Under the pieces are notes generated by a model that was not told the DNA's origin, searched no databases, and was given only the letters and a program-made list of their open reading frames with translations. Below are positions 23,473 through 33,515 of a stretch of 64,000 nucleotides of DNA, one piece after another (within the stretch, counting starts at the first letter, position 1; each line of letters starts with the position of its first letter). The stretch spans positions 195,676-259,675 of the forward strand of contig CAYXCZ010000001.1 in assembly GCA_964463695.1 (NCBI GenBank), in the 5' to 3' direction. The stretch is from JALNZU01 sp964463695 (lineage in GTDB: Bacteria; Bacteroidota; Bacteroidia; Bacteroidales; F082). Made by a program: the position numbers and the translations under genes.

Positions 23473-24147
23473 TTAGGATACTTTTGTCCTTACCAGAATT
23501 TCATCAATCATGCCATACTCTTTGGCTTCTTCGGCAGTCATCCAATAGTCACGATCTGAATCCTTCCAGATGCGTTTGTAAGGCTGACCGCTGTGATGTG
23601 CGATAATGTCGTACAACTCTTTCTTTAGTTTTTGAATCTCACGGGCAGTAATCTCAATATCTGACGCCTGTCCCTGAGCACCACCCATCGGCTGGTGAAT
23701 CAAAATTCTTGAATGTTTCAAGGCTGTACGCTTGCCTTTGGCTCCTGCGCACAAGAGCACAGCTCCCATTGAAGCGGCCATTCCGGTGCAAATAGTTGAT
23801 ACATCAGGATTGATGTACTGCATAGTATCATAAATTCCCAATCCGGCATAAACCGATCCACCTGGAGTGTTGAGGTAAATCTGGATGTCGCGGCGTGAAT
23901 CAACCGACTCTAAGAACAAAAGCTGCGCCTGAATAATATTAGCCACATAATCGTCAACAGGAACACCCAAAAAAATGATCCTGTCCATCATTAAGCGTGA
24001 AAAAACATCCATCGTAGCAATATTCAGTTGCCTTTCTTCAATGATTGTGGGTGAGATATAGCCAGTTACGGCTTTGCTGTAGCGATCCAAACCCAGGCTG
24101 TTGATGCCAAGATGTTTGGTGGCGTATTTTTTAAATTCGTTATTCAT
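23473..24147 (-). CDS. clpP: ATP-dependent Clp protease proteolytic subunit ClpP
   Basis: 224 residues. The catalytic triad is Ser126 (TGMAASMGAVLL), His151 (ILIHQPMGG) and Asp200, at the spacing known for ClpP. Fourteen subunits form the degradation chamber capped by ClpX. About 25 residues precede the core and may be a propeptide. It starts 3 bp after the trigger factor gene. Confidence 0.97.
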   Translation of the reverse strand: MNNEFKKYATKHLGINSLGLDRYSKAVTGYISPTIIEERQLNIATMDVFSRLMMDRIIFLGVPVDDYVANIIQAQLLFLESVDSRRDIQIYLNTPGGSVYAGLGIYDTMQYINPDVSTICTGMAASMGAVLLCAGAKGKRTALKHSRILIHQPMGGAQGQASDIEITAREIQKLKKELYDIIAHHSGQPYKRIWKDSDRDYWMTAEEAKEYGMIDEILVRTKVS

Positions 24148-24150
24148 CGT

Positions 24151-25524
24151 CTATTCTTCTGTAATTTCCATTGAGTTTTTTGTGACCAATGATTTAAACT
24201 CTTCTGCAGTCATTTCCTGTTCAACAAGATTCAACTTACTTCTAAACAGTCTAACCATTTTATCTTCACGTAGTTGTCTGATGATTCTGTCTTCTTCCTT
24301 CTTGTTTTTAAGAATTGAATCGATGGTAGATGACAGCATTTTTTCCATATCCTCAGTTATTTCCATCTGCATTTGACCAAAGAAATAGTTGGCAACATAC
24401 TGACGAACTTCTTCTTTTTTGACAAGGAGTTCAGGGTGTTTCTCCAATAATTCATCTTGAATCAATTGATAGCGCATCGATTTTTCAAAATCACCGTAGG
24501 TGTTCTCAATTTCACTTGCAGAGATTTCACCGTTTGAATTATCAACGATCCAACGTTTCATGAAAGCCTCATCAAACTTCATTGGAGTTTCGTCAACCAA
24601 TTGCTTGAGGCCAAGGCTGTAAGCAAAATAATCGGACTGTGATTCTAGTTGCTTTTCAATTTCCTGACCGATACGATTTCTGAACTCATCTTCTGAGTCG
24701 ATGGTTTCAGAAGGGAAAATTCTGCCAAAGAATGATTCGTTCAATGTAGCAGGTTCAGTACGTTTTATTTCGTCAATTACTGCATTAAAATCGGCATGGA
24801 TAACGTGATTATCCTCGTCACTCAGTTTCAAGGCTTTGATAACTTTTTCATCATCACCAAAAACTTCACTAAAATTGAGGATAAGCTCAGCGCCCAACAC
24901 CTGACCTTCGAGTTTCTGACGAACAGCATCAATTGCGATATCGTTCGAATCCACATTTACTGTTGCCTGATATCCACCTTCAACTTCATTGCCTTTGTCA
25001 TCAACCTGTGTAGATCTCAGTTCAATAGCGTCGCCTTTCTGATAGGTCTCGGGGTATGTAACTTCAGGATAATCTGTCAACAATTTATCAATTGTCTTTT
25101 GGATTTCTATTGGGTCGGCCTTAACTTTAGGATAAGTAACCTGAACTTCTTCGAGTTTAATATCCAATTCGGGAGCTATTGCCACATTAAAATAGAAACT
25201 AAATTCATCATTCGAATCAAAGTCAATGGTACCTGTACGTTTAACATCTGACAAAGGGTATCCGAGAATACGTAAATCATTGTCTTTGATGTAGTTGTTC
25301 AATGAATCAGAAACGAGTTTATTCACTTGCTCCGCCAGCATGGCGTTTCCATACATCTTTTTTACGATACCGAATGGTACTTTTCCTTGTCTGAAACCTG
25401 GAACGGCAGCCTTACGCTGATAATCTTTAAGTGCTTTATTTACTTCAGGTTCGTAATCGTTCTTGCCTATTCTGATTTCGATAGTAGCTGAAACTTCGCC
25501 AGTCTGCTCTTTGTTAACTTGCAT
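24151..25524 (-). CDS. tig: Trigger factor-like chaperone
   Basis: 457 residues starting MQVNKEQTGEVSATIEIRI; a small upstream extension in frame looks spurious. The N-terminal ribosome-docking motif is PGFRQGKVPFGIVKKMYG (the GFRxGKxP signature, about 40-57). A divergent middle (peptidyl-prolyl isomerase-like) region and a long helical C-terminal arm follow. It binds nascent chains at the ribosome exit tunnel. It heads the clpP-clpX cluster and lies downstream of tRNA-Leu. Confidence 0.93.
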   Translation of the reverse strand: MQVNKEQTGEVSATIEIRIGKNDYEPEVNKALKDYQRKAAVPGFRQGKVPFGIVKKMYGNAMLAEQVNKLVSDSLNNYIKDNDLRILGYPLSDVKRTGTIDFDSNDEFSFYFNVAIAPELDIKLEEVQVTYPKVKADPIEIQKTIDKLLTDYPEVTYPETYQKGDAIELRSTQVDDKGNEVEGGYQATVNVDSNDIAIDAVRQKLEGQVLGAELILNFSEVFGDDEKVIKALKLSDEDNHVIHADFNAVIDEIKRTEPATLNESFFGRIFPSETIDSEDEFRNRIGQEIEKQLESQSDYFAYSLGLKQLVDETPMKFDEAFMKRWIVDNSNGEISASEIENTYGDFEKSMRYQLIQDELLEKHPELLVKKEEVRQYVANYFFGQMQMEITEDMEKMLSSTIDSILKNKKEEDRIIRQLREDKMVRLFRSKLNLVEQEMTAEEFKSLVTKNSMEITEE

Positions 25525-25562
25525 GTGTGATAAATTTTGCTGAAAATTGTTAAAAAACATTC

Positions 25563-25586
25563 AGCCGGATTATTGCTAATCCGGCT
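25563..25586 (-). terminator. Hairpin between tRNA-Leu and tig
   Basis: AGCCGGATTA/TAATCCGGCT, a perfect 10-bp stem with a 4-base loop, has TTTTTT five bases further on the minus strand. It probably ends the tRNA transcript, but read-through into tig is possible. Confidence 0.65.
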
Positions 25587-25595
25587 TGAAGTTAG

Positions 25596-25677
25596 TGCGG
25601 ATGAAGGGACTCGAACCCCCACGCCTCACGGCACCAGATCCTAAGTCTGGCGCGGCTACCAATTACGCCACATCCGC
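25596..25677 (-). tRNA. tRNA-Leu (anticodon TAG)
   Basis: 82 bases fold as a class II tRNA. The acceptor stem is GCGGATG/CATCCGC with discriminator A. The anticodon stem is CCAGA/TCTGG around loop CTTAGGA (anticodon TAG, reading CUA and related Leu codons). A variable arm follows, and the T arm has GGTTCGAGTCC. The 3' CCA is not encoded. Confidence 0.95.
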
Positions 25678-25717
25678 GTGGTGATCCCCATTTAAATGTT
25701 TTTTCCAAATGAGGGTG

Positions 25718-25725
25718 CAAATATA
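25718..25725 (-). promoter_or_regulatory. -7 element for tRNA-Leu
   Basis: TATATTTG followed by C, a full match to TAnnTTTGC, lies about 40 bases before the tRNA 5' end. Confidence 0.55.
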
Positions 25726-25795
25726 CAAATTTTATGGAATCGACCTTATCAAACAAAACAATAATATTTGTTAATGAAAAGGCTGTAGGAGTTAG

Positions 25796-25832
25796 AATAA
25801 AAAAGGTTGCTGCATTGCTGCAACAACCTTTT
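25796..25832 (-). terminator. Terminator of the susC-susD-susE transcript
   Basis: AAAAGGTTG pairs with CAACCTTTT around an inner CTGCA-containing loop, followed on the minus strand by T-rich sequence. It starts about 20 bases after the SusE-like stop. Confidence 0.8.
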
Positions 25833-25852
25833 ATAAATTTCAGTTACAGTGC

Positions 25853-27712
25853 TTATTTGGCAGCTGCAACTGTATAGGTTAAGTTTGTGATATCAGCTGT
25901 TACAACAAAGTTTCCAGCAGTAGCAGGAGTTACGATGTTTGGAACATCAGCAGCACCTGGAGCGCGATACACCAAAGTACCAGCTTCAGGAGTTCCGGTT
26001 GCATAACCATACATTGGTTCCCATGCACCAAGAGTGGTGATGAATTTGATGTTCAAACCAGCACCAAGGGCTGTGTTGAGGAAATAAACACCATTTCCGG
26101 CAGTAAACATCGGCAATGCAGCTGTGTTATCCCAGCCAGCTGTGCAACCATCACCCAACATATACAAAGGAGCTGCAATGTTGTAGGTAAGGTTATTGGT
26201 GTTGATAGTAATTGTGTATATACCAGCTACATCAGGAGCAGGAATACTTGCAGGATCAGGATCGCTTTCAGTTGCACGGTAAACAAGGTTACCTGTTGTG
26301 CTTGTACCAGCAGCATCAGTACCATACATTGGAGCCCATTGACCTAAAGTGGTGATGAACTTGATGTATTTTCCGGCACCATTCAAAGTTGTGGTGATTG
26401 AGTAGATACCATCAGCGCCAACCATTGGAAGAGCTGCAGCATTGTCCCAACCAGCTAAACTACCATCTCCAAGAATAAACATCTCAGGAGCAGCACCAGC
26501 AGGGTTGATAGTGAAGGTATAAAGTTCGGTAACGGCATTGATTTCCAGCTCCATGTCATAAACACCACCATCCACTTTAGGAATGAAGTTGCCATCAGCA
26601 TTGGTTTCGAAATCAGCAGCAGCAAGACCAGCCATTACAACATCATTGTAACCGATGCTCTTTCCGTTCCAGTCTTGTCCCTGACGGATTTTGAAGCCGC
26701 CACCAGCTGTGGTTACTTCAACGCCTGTAAAGTTCCATGTGTAGTTGGTTTCATTGGTAACTGTTGGTTTTTGAATCTGTGTTGTAACATCCCAGTTATG
26801 TTGAACACCGTCAACTACAAGACCATTACCTACAAGACCCATTTCATAGTCGGTGTAGTTAATCACTTCAAGATCACCTGTTTTGGTTAGTGTAGCTACA
26901 TAACCTGTACCTAAAGTCCAAACAAATTTTGCAGTGTATTTTCCATTCAATTCGTTGGTGATATTGGCTCCACCAGCAACAAGTGCATTTACAGCGCCGC
27001 CATAATTGGTGTTCACTTTTACACCAACAACACCACCACCAAGATCAACTTCACCATCAAGAACAACTTTCCAGCCACCTGAGTAGCGGAATTTGAAGTC
27101 AGCTTTTGTCATTACAACATTTGTAACTTCAAAAGTCATGGTGTTCAAATCAAATGCGCCAGGAAGGATTTGGGTATCACTGCCCCAGCCACCTGGAGTA
27201 GCAGCACCAATAAGTCCCCAGTATTGAACCGGAACAACAACTATTTTACCTAATTCAGTATCCATTACCACATGGTATAAACCATCAACAGGTACGGTGA
27301 ATTTGGTAGTATTCTCGGCATAGCTTCCACGTTGAAAATCAACTTTTGGATCGTCAGCAACGCGGTCGGCTTCACCAACTACAACGAAATCAGCACCTGG
27401 TCCATAAGTAGTCTTAGTTGCACCGGCAACTTTAACAATATTGAAACCGTCAGCACCAGCTTTAACAGCAACAAAAATTTCAAGAAGGCTTGCGCGATCT
27501 GTTTGATTTACTTCGTTTCTGGTAGCTTTAAGAAGACCTTTGGTATCAAAATCAACCAAAGCTGTTCCGGCACCTTTTAAATAGATTCCGTCCTCAACCA
27601 ATGGTTCCGGATCTGGTTCCGGATCGTCTTTTTTACAAGAAACAGCAACAAGGCTCACAAGAAGCATGATGCTCATCATTTGAAGTAATTTTTTTAAACT
27701 GATTTTTTTCAT
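25853..27712 (-). CDS. SusE/SusF-like outer-membrane glycan-binding lipoprotein
   Basis: 619 residues with a lipoprotein signal ending LVAVSC and an acidic linker (KKDDPEPDPEP). It contains several beta-sandwich repeats. The last two are nearly superimposable repeats of about 95 residues (LGDGSLAGWDN..KFITTLGQWAPMYG and LGDGCTAGWDN..KFITTLGAWEPMYG), each ending in NLTYNIA or NLTYTVA. Relatives of SusE/SusF bind starch-type glycans at the cell surface without cleaving them. It is third in the susC-susD-susE order. Ligand identity is inferred from family and aromatic content only. Confidence 0.88.
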   Translation of the reverse strand: MKKISLKKLLQMMSIMLLVSLVAVSCKKDDPEPDPEPLVEDGIYLKGAGTALVDFDTKGLLKATRNEVNQTDRASLLEIFVAVKAGADGFNIVKVAGATKTTYGPGADFVVVGEADRVADDPKVDFQRGSYAENTTKFTVPVDGLYHVVMDTELGKIVVVPVQYWGLIGAATPGGWGSDTQILPGAFDLNTMTFEVTNVVMTKADFKFRYSGGWKVVLDGEVDLGGGVVGVKVNTNYGGAVNALVAGGANITNELNGKYTAKFVWTLGTGYVATLTKTGDLEVINYTDYEMGLVGNGLVVDGVQHNWDVTTQIQKPTVTNETNYTWNFTGVEVTTAGGGFKIRQGQDWNGKSIGYNDVVMAGLAAADFETNADGNFIPKVDGGVYDMELEINAVTELYTFTINPAGAAPEMFILGDGSLAGWDNAAALPMVGADGIYSITTTLNGAGKYIKFITTLGQWAPMYGTDAAGTSTTGNLVYRATESDPDPASIPAPDVAGIYTITINTNNLTYNIAAPLYMLGDGCTAGWDNTAALPMFTAGNGVYFLNTALGAGLNIKFITTLGAWEPMYGYATGTPEAGTLVYRAPGAADVPNIVTPATAGNFVVTADITNLTYTVAAAK

Positions 27713-27766
27713 AGCGTTTAAATTAAGATTAGTGAATAAAAGGTTATTTAATTAGTAAGTGAATAA

Positions 27767-29257
27767 TTATTGTATTGCAACAGGTGCATCTGCCAATCTT
27801 GGATTAGCGTCAACAGCCCATTGTGGGATTGGGAATGTGTTTCTATCTGGAGTTGAAGCAGGTTTTTCCCACCATCCCTGGTTGAATTTGCCAAAACGAA
27901 TCAGATCACCACGACGGTGTGCTTCCCAGAAAAATTCTCTCCCACGTTCAGCGAGTACATCGTCGAGGGTTGCTCCGCTAAATGGTTCAACTCCGGCACG
28001 TTCACGAATTGGATTGATGTATTCATCACCGTTTTGTCCTTGTCTGATCATTGCTTCAGCCTTCATCATCAATACATCTGCATAGCGGAATAACGGGAAA
28101 TCATTGCTCAGATTATCTTTAGCTCCGTCTTTAATTTCAAACTTCTTCACACGTGCACCTGACATACGAATTTGAACAGCGGAGTAAGTAGCGTCCATAT
28201 TCAAGGCAGGAATAAATGGATCAAAGATCAATAGCTCACCACCTGCACCCTGATCCGAAATTTCAGCGCCATCAGCAGTATATTGTTGTCCAACAAGAAA
28301 ATAACCACTTTTACGTGCGTCATTGTCTTCATAGGTGTTGTAATGATCAAACATAGCTGCAAATCCATTCCATGGGCCTGCTGTCATATTGTAGGTAAGA
28401 TTACTGTTGTAATGCAGGGTGCGCATATGAAGGTTAAAACCCTGATATTTATCTTCATCGTAAGGGATAACAAAGATATTTTCAGAAGAATTATCGTTGT
28501 TGGTAACAAATGGTTTCAATGGATCAGACTCAAGTGCATATTGACCTAAAAGGATAACACTGTCAGCATACTGCTCAGCCTTAGCCCATTGCGGAGTTCC
28601 TGTATAAACTTCGGCATTCAGGTAAATTCTGGCTAATACTGAATAAGCAAATCCTTTGGTAACACCTGTTTTGCTTGTACTTGCAGGAATAATTGGAGCT
28701 TCGTCTTCAATTTCCTTTACGATTTTGGCAAAAATATCCTGACGAAAGTTTCTGCTTGGAGTTTCTTCCGCATCCAGATAGCTGGTTACGTAAGGAACGT
28801 CTTTGTAATTATCAATCAACAAATAATAGTAGTAGGCTCTCAAGACCTTTGCTTTTGCAACAGCGATCTTAACAGGAAGAGCATCACCAAGTGGTATTTG
28901 TTCTTCGATAAACTTATTGGCTTCGATTACTCCGTTGTAATACCTGCTCCACATGCTGTTTATAGCTTCGGTGTTGTTATCCCATGTATGTTGATGCAGG
29001 GAACGCCATTTTCCACCATCATCCCAGTCGCTTCCGCGGGTTGGGCCACACATTCCATCACCTGTCATTTCGTTGGCAAACCACCAGCCGCTCCAGTCGA
29101 GGAAATCGCGCATCGGCGCGTATATAGGACTCATTTTCAAAACAGGGTCAGCCACATAGTCGGTTGGGGGAACCCTGTCGTAAAGTTCAGTATCCAGTTT
29201 TGTACAGCCAAACTGCAAGGACACTGAAAGCAATAATAATATTAGTATTTTTTTCAT
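27767..29257 (-). CDS. SusD/RagB family nutrient-binding outer-membrane lipoprotein
   Basis: 496 residues with the lipobox SLQFGC near residue 18 and the family's helical TPR-like scaffold (SMWSRYYNGVIEANKFIEE, LRAYYYYLLIDNYKDVPYV). The C-terminus is typical: PLFRYADVLMMKAEAMIRQG, then GREFFWEAHRRGDLIRFGKF. It works as the lid and binding partner of SusC for glycan uptake. It lies 12 bp after susC. Confidence 0.95.
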   Translation of the reverse strand: MKKILILLLLSVSLQFGCTKLDTELYDRVPPTDYVADPVLKMSPIYAPMRDFLDWSGWWFANEMTGDGMCGPTRGSDWDDGGKWRSLHQHTWDNNTEAINSMWSRYYNGVIEANKFIEEQIPLGDALPVKIAVAKAKVLRAYYYYLLIDNYKDVPYVTSYLDAEETPSRNFRQDIFAKIVKEIEDEAPIIPASTSKTGVTKGFAYSVLARIYLNAEVYTGTPQWAKAEQYADSVILLGQYALESDPLKPFVTNNDNSSENIFVIPYDEDKYQGFNLHMRTLHYNSNLTYNMTAGPWNGFAAMFDHYNTYEDNDARKSGYFLVGQQYTADGAEISDQGAGGELLIFDPFIPALNMDATYSAVQIRMSGARVKKFEIKDGAKDNLSNDFPLFRYADVLMMKAEAMIRQGQNGDEYINPIRERAGVEPFSGATLDDVLAERGREFFWEAHRRGDLIRFGKFNQGWWEKPASTPDRNTFPIPQWAVDANPRLADAPVAIQ

Positions 29258-29269
29258 GACATTTCAATG

Positions 29270-32236
29270 TTAAAGGTTGACATTAACTCCAAAAGTAAAG
29301 GTGCGTGTTTTAGGATATACATTGTATTGATCCAATCCGAATGAAAGTCCGGAGAATGAAATTTCAGGATCAATTCCGCTGTAATTAGTAATAGTAAGTA
29401 GGTTATTTGAGGCAAAATAAACCCTTATGTTGCGCACTGGTCCAACATTTCTGATGTTGTATCCGAATGTCAGGTTGTCAAGACGTAAAAACGAGCCATC
29501 TTCAAGATAATAGCTGCTTAGTTTAGGATTGTCGCTCAAGCCACGTTCAGCTTCATCCAAAGCTGATTGCAAAACATTGATTTCGGGCAACCAGATTGGG
29601 TTTCCAAAGACAAGCTTGGTGGTATTGAAAATTTCATACCCATAAACACCACGGACACTTAAACTAAAATCGAAGTTTTTCATGAAGGTGATGTAGTTGG
29701 ACCATCCAATTTCAAAATCAGGCTGGGCACTACCTACAACACGACGTTCGGCATCAGCAACATTGCGGGTAACACCACCTGCAGCTGTATGGAAAAGGAA
29801 TTTACCATCGGCAGACAAACCTGCATATTCCGGCATATACCATGTTCCCAATGACTTTCCAGGCTCTACGATCTGTGTCCAGTTCAGGTCACCAACAAGT
29901 CCACGACCTGAGAGCCAACCTTCACGAAGTTCCGACCAGTTGAATTTATCGTTTGAAAGTGAAATAACTTTTTGCTTGTAGGTTGAGAAAACTATTGAAG
30001 TTTTCCAGTCGAAATTTTTGTTCCGTACAGGGTAGTACTGAATAAACATTTCAAAACCTTTTACTTCAAATTTTCCAACGTTGGCCCAAATGCGGTCAAC
30101 CGGATATGGAGGAACAGGCACGCTGTAGTTGCCTAACATATCATAGGTGTTTTTGATAAAATAATCAAACGAACCTGATACTTTGTCATCAAACAATCCC
30201 CAGTCTAAACCGATGTTAAGTTCTGCATTTTCCTCCCATTTAAGGTCAGGATTTGCGTTATGTGCAAATTTAAACAGAATGGCTTCTTCACCTGTTTCAA
30301 AGTTAATGGTATTTCCTGAAGCTACATAGTACTCGATGGCATTGTAGTTACCAATCTCTTGATTACCAGTTATCCCATAACCAACGCGAAGTCCTAATGT
30401 GTTAAACATTTCAAGATCACTCATAAAGTCTTCAGCAGCAAGATTCCATTTTAACGATGCAGATGGGAACCATCCCCATTTATTATTTGCTCCAAAACGA
30501 GACGATCCGTCGCGGCGAATGGTTGCAGTGAGGAAGTATTTGGAGTCGTAGCTATAGATACCACGGCCGAAAAATGAAATCAATCTGTTTGATGATTTGT
30601 AGGAAGAAATATCGCCGGCGTTAACTGTCTGCAGGATGCTTAAGTCGTTGGCCATCGCATAGTTGATAAAAGGTTTTTGGCCCTGTGCCCCAAATCCTGT
30701 ATTAAAATCTTCCTGGAAAGAGTACCCTGCTACAAAATTTACGTTGTTTTTACCAAACTCATTGGTGTAACGTAAAGTTGTTTCCAAAACCCTTGAATCG
30801 AAATTTCCATAAGCTCTTCTACCAAAACCTGATGATGTCCCTAAGCGGATTGTAGAAGGTTCGAAATAAAAACTTTCATAATCATCACGGGTGTAACCAA
30901 TATTAACGCCAGCAACAAGTCCTTTATAAAGCTCCAGATCAGCCTTTAAAAAGCCGAAAAAGCGTTTGGCATCGCGTTCATTTTGAATGTCATCAATTAA
31001 AGCAAGTGGATTCCAGTAGTTAAACTGACGTTGTGTTTCGTAGTACTTTCCGTCTTCACCATAAACAGGATCTGTTGGATTGCGCTGAAAAGCCTGGTAA
31101 AGAACGTCGTTAGGTCCATTGCCGGAATAGCTGATATAGTCATTCTTTTCGAATGTACCTGATAATCCTGCTGAGATCTTCAACTTGTCATCAAAGGCTG
31201 ATTGATCAAGATTAATACGTCCGATTGTACGTTTCTTTTGTGATCCTTTTATAACTCCACTAAAATCCTGATGCGACAATGAGGCACGGTATGAGCTGTT
31301 TTTGTCACCTTTCGCTATAGAGAAGTTGTAGTTTTGCGAAACGCCAGTTCTGTAAATCTCATCTTGCCAGTCAACGTTTGATCCTCCATCCTGAAAATTC
31401 AATCCATTGGCTGTAACGTAATCTCTTATTTGATCTGCACTTAGCAAGTCAAGACGGTTAGCAACAATATCTGTAGAGAGATAGGTGTTAAAATCGATTG
31501 TTGCTTCTTTTACTCCGCCTGTTGAGCCACGTTTTGTTGTTATGAGGATAACACCGTTAGCACCGCGTGATCCATAAATGGCTGCAGCAGAAGCATCTTT
31601 AAGTACGTTCCATGTTTCAATATCCTCAGGAGCAATTGTTGTGGCATCAACTCCGGGTACACCGTCAACAACAAAAAGTGGAGAGGTGGAAGTTTGGAGT
31701 GAGGATGCACCTCTGATTTTGATGTCAAATCCCGCATTAGGGTCACCACCTTTTTTGGTAACAGATACCCCGGCGATTTTCCCCTGAATTCCTTGAATAG
31801 GGTCAGTAAGAACCCCTGCATTCATGTCTTTCGAATTAATGCTTGAAACAGCACCGGTTCTGTCGCTCTTTTTTTGAACTCCATAGCCGATAACTACTGT
31901 TTCTTCAAGAATAACGGCATCAGCCTCAAGATCAAAATTGACTGATTGTGTTTGTCCGGCTACGACACTGACAGCTTTGCTGGATGGTAAATAACCAACA
32001 AAACTGACCTCAATAGTAACATTCCCTGCCGGAACGTTATCCAACGTGAACTGCCCGTCAAAATCGGTAGAGGCTCCTGTTAGTGAACCTTTGATCAAAA
32101 CATTCGCACCGGGCAAGGTTTCACCCGTGGACTTGTCCTTGACAACCCCTTTGACAGTGCCTGTTTGTCCACTTGCATAGGCTGTAATAAACAACCCCAG
32201 CAAAATGGGCAACAACTGCCTAAAAATTCTGTTCAT
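29270..32236 (-). CDS. SusC/RagA family TonB-linked outer-membrane transporter
   Basis: 988 residues with a signal peptide. A CarboxypepD_reg-like domain follows (about 25-105, TGTVKGVVKDKSTGETLPGA), then a TonB box region (EETVVIGYGVQKKSDRTGA), a plug with IRGASSLQTSTSPLFVVDGVPG, and a 22-strand barrel. It imports oligosaccharides across the outer membrane with energy from TonB. There is no STN domain, so no direct anti-sigma signalling is expected; control probably comes from the divergent LacI-family gene. Confidence 0.95.
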   Translation of the reverse strand: MNRIFRQLLPILLGLFITAYASGQTGTVKGVVKDKSTGETLPGANVLIKGSLTGASTDFDGQFTLDNVPAGNVTIEVSFVGYLPSSKAVSVVAGQTQSVNFDLEADAVILEETVVIGYGVQKKSDRTGAVSSINSKDMNAGVLTDPIQGIQGKIAGVSVTKKGGDPNAGFDIKIRGASSLQTSTSPLFVVDGVPGVDATTIAPEDIETWNVLKDASAAAIYGSRGANGVILITTKRGSTGGVKEATIDFNTYLSTDIVANRLDLLSADQIRDYVTANGLNFQDGGSNVDWQDEIYRTGVSQNYNFSIAKGDKNSSYRASLSHQDFSGVIKGSQKKRTIGRINLDQSAFDDKLKISAGLSGTFEKNDYISYSGNGPNDVLYQAFQRNPTDPVYGEDGKYYETQRQFNYWNPLALIDDIQNERDAKRFFGFLKADLELYKGLVAGVNIGYTRDDYESFYFEPSTIRLGTSSGFGRRAYGNFDSRVLETTLRYTNEFGKNNVNFVAGYSFQEDFNTGFGAQGQKPFINYAMANDLSILQTVNAGDISSYKSSNRLISFFGRGIYSYDSKYFLTATIRRDGSSRFGANNKWGWFPSASLKWNLAAEDFMSDLEMFNTLGLRVGYGITGNQEIGNYNAIEYYVASGNTINFETGEEAILFKFAHNANPDLKWEENAELNIGLDWGLFDDKVSGSFDYFIKNTYDMLGNYSVPVPPYPVDRIWANVGKFEVKGFEMFIQYYPVRNKNFDWKTSIVFSTYKQKVISLSNDKFNWSELREGWLSGRGLVGDLNWTQIVEPGKSLGTWYMPEYAGLSADGKFLFHTAAGGVTRNVADAERRVVGSAQPDFEIGWSNYITFMKNFDFSLSVRGVYGYEIFNTTKLVFGNPIWLPEINVLQSALDEAERGLSDNPKLSSYYLEDGSFLRLDNLTFGYNIRNVGPVRNIRVYFASNNLLTITNYSGIDPEISFSGLSFGLDQYNVYPKTRTFTFGVNVNL

Positions 32237-32324
32237 AAGCGTTTTACTTTTGTGATTAGTGAATTAGTGATGTAAAAAAAAGAAATATCAGTTGCTTGAC
32301 ATTTCTGTAGATTATTGTTACCAA

Positions 32325-32332
32325 CAAAGGTA
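32325..32332 (-). promoter_or_regulatory. -7 element of the susC promoter
   Basis: TACCTTTG on the minus strand matches TAnnTTTG and lies about 90 bases before the susC start. The LacI-type operator lies a further 54 bases upstream. Confidence 0.6.
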
Positions 32333-32385
32333 AAAAACATTTCCTTAATAAATTGTTAATAGTATAACATTCCACTTTTTATGAA

Positions 32386-32399
32386 TGCAAACGATTGAA
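32386..32399. promoter_or_regulatory. Candidate LacI-family operator
   Basis: TGCAAACGATTGAA is a 14-base quasi-palindrome centred on CG, the form bound by LacI/GalR-family dimers. It lies in the intergenic region between the divergent lacI-type and susC genes and could control both. Confidence 0.6.
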
Positions 32400-32504
32400 A
32401 TAAAAAAAATAATTTTGCAACCAATTTTCAAAACCCGTAAATGTTGTATCTTTATCCAATTATTTCAACATTTTCTTGGAACACACACCGGTAATCAGAC
32501 AAAC

Positions 32505-33515
32505 ATGAAGCGTCAGATCACAATTAAAGACATTGCTACAAAGCTGGGTTTATCAACCTCAACAGTATCAAGGGCTCTCAAAGATCATCCCGATATTAGC
32601 CCTAAAACGCGGACTGCGGTTAAAGAACTTGCCGGACTACTTGGGTATCGACCCAACCGTATTGCCCTCAACCTGCGCAACAACTCGACACGTACTATTG
32701 GGCTTATCATCCCCGAAATTGAACATTATTTTTTCTCTGCTATTATCAACGGCATCGAAGAAATCGCATACAAAAACGATTACAGTGTAATGGTTTTTCA
32801 ATCCAACGAATCATATAAACGTGAGGTAATCAACACCCAGGCTGTCTTAACAAACAGAGTGGATGGCGTTTTGGTCTCCTTTTCAAAAGAAACCAGCGAC
32901 TTCTCCCATTTTCAAAAACTAATCGATAATGAAATTCCGGTGGTATTCTTCGACAGAACTACTGAGGAATTACCTGCTGATCAAGTCGTTGCTGATGATT
33001 ACCAAGGCGCATTTATCGCTGTAAACCACCTGATAGAAAAAGGTTGTAAAAAAATTGCTCATTTTGCTGCTCCTCAAAATCTGCAGATTGGGAAAAGTCG
33101 TTTGTCAGGTTATCACGATGCCCTTCTCAAACACAACATTCCTTTCCGTCACGATTTGGTTCATCTCGCCGACACCTATGAAACAGCTAAAAAAACTGCT
33201 CATGATATTCTTCGTAAGCCTGATGCTCCGGATGGGTTTTTTGCTGTCAACGATATGTCGGCCATTGCCATCATTAAGGCTGCAAAGGAATTAGGAAAAC
33301 GTGTGCCCGAAGATGTTAAAGTTGTTGGCTTTGAAAACAGTAAATCTTCAGCTATAAGTGATCCTGAGCTTACCACAATTGATCAGTTTGGATTCGATTT
33401 AGGAAGAGAAGCCTGCATCATGTTGCTTAAACGATTGAAGGAAGGCGACGATGTTGAATTTAAACCAATCAAAAAGGTTATCAAAACCAAATTGGTTGTC
33501 AGAAGCTCAACCTAA
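32505..33515 (+). CDS. LacI-family transcriptional regulator
   Basis: 336 residues from an ATG that begins at the DNA-binding domain (MKRQITIKDIATKLGLSTST, then VSRALKDHPDISPKTR); an open upstream extension is not protein-like. The hinge reads YRPNRIALNLR, followed by a periplasmic-binding-protein-like sensor domain. It is divergent from the susCDE genes and probably senses an imported sugar. Its stop overlaps the convergent ATL gene by 9 bp. Confidence 0.93.
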   Translation: MKRQITIKDIATKLGLSTSTVSRALKDHPDISPKTRTAVKELAGLLGYRPNRIALNLRNNSTRTIGLIIPEIEHYFFSAIINGIEEIAYKNDYSVMVFQSNESYKREVINTQAVLTNRVDGVLVSFSKETSDFSHFQKLIDNEIPVVFFDRTTEELPADQVVADDYQGAFIAVNHLIEKGCKKIAHFAAPQNLQIGKSRLSGYHDALLKHNIPFRHDLVHLADTYETAKKTAHDILRKPDAPDGFFAVNDMSAIAIIKAAKELGKRVPEDVKVVGFENSKSSAISDPELTTIDQFGFDLGREACIMLLKRLKEGDDVEFKPIKKVIKTKLVVRSST

